A stretch of 64,000 nucleotides of DNA, taken from contig JABRVW010000009.1 of assembly GCA_039961715.1 (NCBI GenBank), positions 1 through 64,000 of the forward strand, written 5' to 3'. The notes beneath the pieces are model-generated. The model searched no databases. It was given only the letters and a program-made list of their open reading frames with translations, and was not told where the DNA came from. Made by a program: the position numbers and the translations under genes. This document shows, in pieces, positions 62,350-64,000 of the stretch (position 1 is its first letter; every line of letters starts with the position of its first letter). Origin of the DNA: JACQPU01 sp039961715 (GTDB lineage: Bacteria; Bacteroidota; Ignavibacteria; UBA10030).

Positions 62350-62460
62350 AGTCGAAATCCGAAGCCCGAAATGCAGGAACACGAAACACCTACGAAATAC
62401 GAATCTCGAAAACCCGGCTTTCGAATCGTTTCGAATTTCGTGCTTCAGATTCCGAGCTTT
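62350..62460. repeat. Degenerate GAAATCCGAA word array with inverted arms, second copy
   Basis: The left arm (62350-62410) of GAAATCCGAA/CACGAAACACC-type units faces a right arm (62419-62460) of the inverted sense (TTTCGAATTTCGTG, GATTCCGAGCTTTC) around AACCCGG. 62355-62372 matches 1225-1242 at 17 of 18 bases. The 172-base gap before metK ends in a TTTTGAATTC-rich stretch (62461-62510) with no clear promoter or riboswitch. Confidence 0.75.
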
Positions 62461-62510
62461 CCCCTCATTCTTCCCATTCCTCCTTTTGAATTCTTCATTT
62501 TGAATTCCCT

Positions 62511-63653
62511 ATGAACCACCTCTTCACTTCCGAATCCGTCTCCGAAGGACATCCGGACAAGGTTTGCGACCAGATCTCCGATTCCGTGCTGGATGAGATC
62601 CTCGAACACGATCCCGCGGCCCGCGTGGCCTGCGAGAGCTTCGTCACCACCGGCCTCGCGCTTGTCGGCGGCGAGATTACCACAGACCATTATGTGGACG
62701 TACAGAAGATCGTTCGCAACGTCATCAAGAGCATCGGCTATACCGAAGCCGGCGTCGGCTTTGACGCCGATTCGTGCTCTGTGCTTTCTGCCATCCACGC
62801 GCAATCGCCAAACATCGCGCAAGGGGTGGACACCGGCGGTGCGGGCGACCAGGGCATGATGTTCGGCTATGCCTGCAATGAAACGCCAGAGCTCATGCCG
62901 ATGCCGATCATGCTTGCGCACAAGCTCGTCAAGCGGCTCTCGGACATCCGGAAGCTCCACAAAAACGACATGCCCTATTTGAGGCCGGACGCCAAGTCCC
63001 AGGTGACGATCGAATACGACGGAAAGAAACCGATGCGGGTAACCACCATCGTGATCTCCACTCAACACGCCCCCGGGGTGAGTCAGGAAAAGATCAAGAA
63101 TGATGTGATCGATTACGTGGTCAAGCATGTCATTCCGAATGATCTGCTCGACGCGAAGACGAGATATTTCGTGAATCCCACGGGCCTGTTCGAAATCGGG
63201 GGCCCTCATGGCGACACCGGTCTCACCGGCCGGAAGATCATTGTGGACACCTACGGCGGCCGTGCGCCACACGGCGGAGGCGCTTTTTCGGGCAAGGATC
63301 CCACGAAGGTTGATCGCAGTGCCGCCTACGCGGCCCGCCACCTGGCAAAGAACATTGTCGCCGCCGGGCTTGCCTCCGAATGCCAGATTCAGCTGGCCTA
63401 CGCCATCGGCGTCGCAGAGCCCGTCTCAGTCCTGGTACAAACCTTCGGCACAGGCGCCATTCCGGACAATCAGATCGCAGAGATCATCAGGAAGGAAATC
63501 GACCTCACGCCCCGCGGTATCATTCAGCGGCTCGACCTCCTGCGTCCGATCTACCGCAAGACCGCTGCGTACGGGCACTTCGGAAGGACGGAGGAGGAGT
63601 TTACCTGGGAGAAGACCGATCTTGTGGAGAAGCTGAAGAAAGCGGTGAAGTAG
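62511..63653 (+). CDS. metK: S-adenosylmethionine synthase
   Basis: Makes SAM from methionine and ATP. The 380-residue enzyme has the family start HLFTSESVSEGHPDKVCDQI, the P-loop-like GAGDQGMMFGYA, DAKSQVTIEYDGKKP, IGGPHGDTGLTGRKIIVDTY and GGAFSGKDPTKVDRSAAY. All are canonical. It is followed after 126 bases by ahcY, giving a SAM synthesis/recycling pair. The gap contains a word array and no readable riboswitch. Confidence 0.98.
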   Translation: MNHLFTSESVSEGHPDKVCDQISDSVLDEILEHDPAARVACESFVTTGLALVGGEITTDHYVDVQKIVRNVIKSIGYTEAGVGFDADSCSVLSAIHAQSPNIAQGVDTGGAGDQGMMFGYACNETPELMPMPIMLAHKLVKRLSDIRKLHKNDMPYLRPDAKSQVTIEYDGKKPMRVTTIVISTQHAPGVSQEKIKNDVIDYVVKHVIPNDLLDAKTRYFVNPTGLFEIGGPHGDTGLTGRKIIVDTYGGRAPHGGGAFSGKDPTKVDRSAAYAARHLAKNIVAAGLASECQIQLAYAIGVAEPVSVLVQTFGTGAIPDNQIAEIIRKEIDLTPRGIIQRLDLLRPIYRKTAAYGHFGRTEEEFTWEKTDLVEKLKKAVK

Positions 63654-63722
63654 CTTGTTGCGCCCGCTGAACGACTATGATTGCCTGCCGGAAACGAAGC
63701 AAACACACTTCTCCGAGTAGCC

Positions 63723-63761
63723 ATGAACGAACAACCAATAACGAATAACCAATAACCAATT
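63723..63761. repeat. CAACCAATAA word array before ahcY
   Basis: GAACAACCAATAACGAATAACCAATAACCAATT, the same CCAATAA word as at 59091-59134, ending about 20 bases before the ahcY ATG. No ribosome site is visible. Confidence 0.7.
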
Positions 63762-63779
63762 CCTCGTTTCTCATCACCT

Positions 63780-64000
63780 ATGAATGAAAAACCCGGCATG
63801 TACAAAGTTGCAGATCTCTCCCTCGCCAGGGAAGGCAAGCTCCGCATCGAATGGGCCGAATCACGCATGCCCGTGTTGATGTCCCTTCGGGAAAAGTACC
63901 GCAAGAGCAAGCCTCTGAAGGGCTACAAGATCGCGGGCTGTCTGCACGTCACCAAGGAAACAGCCGTGCTGGTCAAAACCTTCGTCGAGGCCGGCGCGCA
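63780..64000 (+). CDS. ahcY: Adenosylhomocysteinase, cut by the window end
   Basis: Hydrolyses S-adenosylhomocysteine to homocysteine and adenosine. Only the first 73 residues are visible: YKVADLSLAREGKLRIEWAE, MPVLMSLREKYRKSKPLKG and KIAGCLHVTKETAVLVKTFV, all matching the conserved N terminus of the enzyme. It follows metK. Adenosine released here could feed the adenosine deaminase or adenosine-kinase-like protein encoded elsewhere in the window (inference). Confidence 0.93.
   Translation, partial: MNEKPGMYKVADLSLAREGKLRIEWAESRMPVLMSLREKYRKSKPLKGYKIAGCLHVTKETAVLVKTFVEAGA

Noticed and set aside
62461..62510. A SAM riboswitch before metK
   Set aside because: The segment is a TTTTGAATTC-rich stretch next to a word array; I cannot find a conserved aptamer core or paired stems of a known SAM class.

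Overview
The window looks like chromosomal core sequence from a Gram-negative bacterium of the FCB group (Bacteroidota/Ignavibacteriota-like), probably from an uncultivated lineage. This rests on several things seen together: a DUF3276 PUR-type protein, a two-component-regulator-type propeller protein with a type IX-like C-terminal tail, several Omp85-type barrel proteins, a BatA-like membrane protein, a bifunctional glucose/mannose isomerase and a type 2 IPP isomerase. Base composition is moderately GC-rich. The phylum is an inference. I see no rRNA, tRNA, CRISPR array, insertion sequence or prophage.

Layout. 1-4.7 kb (+): agmatine deiminase, an M49 dipeptidyl peptidase lipoprotein, thyA and folA. 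4.7-10.5 kb (-): a small unknown protein, a PDZ/GAF/PP2C membrane phosphatase and a patatin fused to an Omp85-type barrel. 10.6-15.1 kb (+): a BatA-like protein, hflX and an FAD oxidoreductase. 15.1-18.2 kb (-): hutH-add-arsC-like. 18.3-28.3 kb (+): a receiver-kinase, an NtrC-type regulator, sixA, an adenosine-specific kinase, a RidA lipoprotein, hutU, a methyltransferase, hutI, ftcD and fchA. 28.3-33.2 kb (-): trkA-trkH, then a POTRA/barrel protein and rsmE. 33.4-43.9 kb (-): one long unit, yceD-rpmF-plsX-fabH-fabD-fabG-acpP-fabF-rnc-gcvP and a CoA-binding protein, behind a near-consensus promoter. 44-49 kb (-): Crp/Fnr regulator, PHP phosphoesterase, ribH, propeller protein and DUF3276. 49-61.2 kb (-): fni, a prenyl synthase, HPr, enzyme I, phosphoglucose/phosphomannose isomerase, then overlapping envelope genes (metallopeptidase-propeller-barrel, BamB-like lipoprotein, PEGA protein) and an outer-membrane protein. 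61.3-64 kb (+): a sugar nucleotidyltransferase, metK and the start of ahcY.

Functional links. A complete histidine-to-glutamate route that passes the formimino group to tetrahydrofolate (hutH, hutU, hutI, ftcD, fchA) is split over two divergent transcripts within 12 kb. It sits beside adenosine deaminase, agmatine deiminase and a di/tripeptidase, which suggests scavenging of nitrogen from peptides and nucleosides. thyA/folA and metK/ahcY belong to the same one-carbon economy. Enzyme I and HPr occur without any sugar permease, and a SixA phosphohistidine phosphatase is also present, which suggests a regulatory phosphorelay.

The most unusual signal is in the gaps between genes. At least ten gaps hold short low-complexity arrays built from a degenerate 7-10 base word, often as two arms that are inverted copies of each other and often ending at a start codon. 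Different gaps use different words, but some words recur at distant loci, for example AAATCCGAAG at 1.2 kb and 62.4 kb, CAACCAATAA at 59.1 kb and 63.7 kb, and GGTTTCAGGTTC variants at 22.5, 27.6 and 56.9 kb. One array runs into the N-terminal coding region of the M49 peptidase. I know of no named element that fits, and this is my best candidate for something undescribed. Other points of interest are a set of clear TTGACT-17-TAnnnT promoters, several of which leave almost no 5' leader, an exported RidA, and a HutH with Ser in place of Ala in its cofactor-forming triad.
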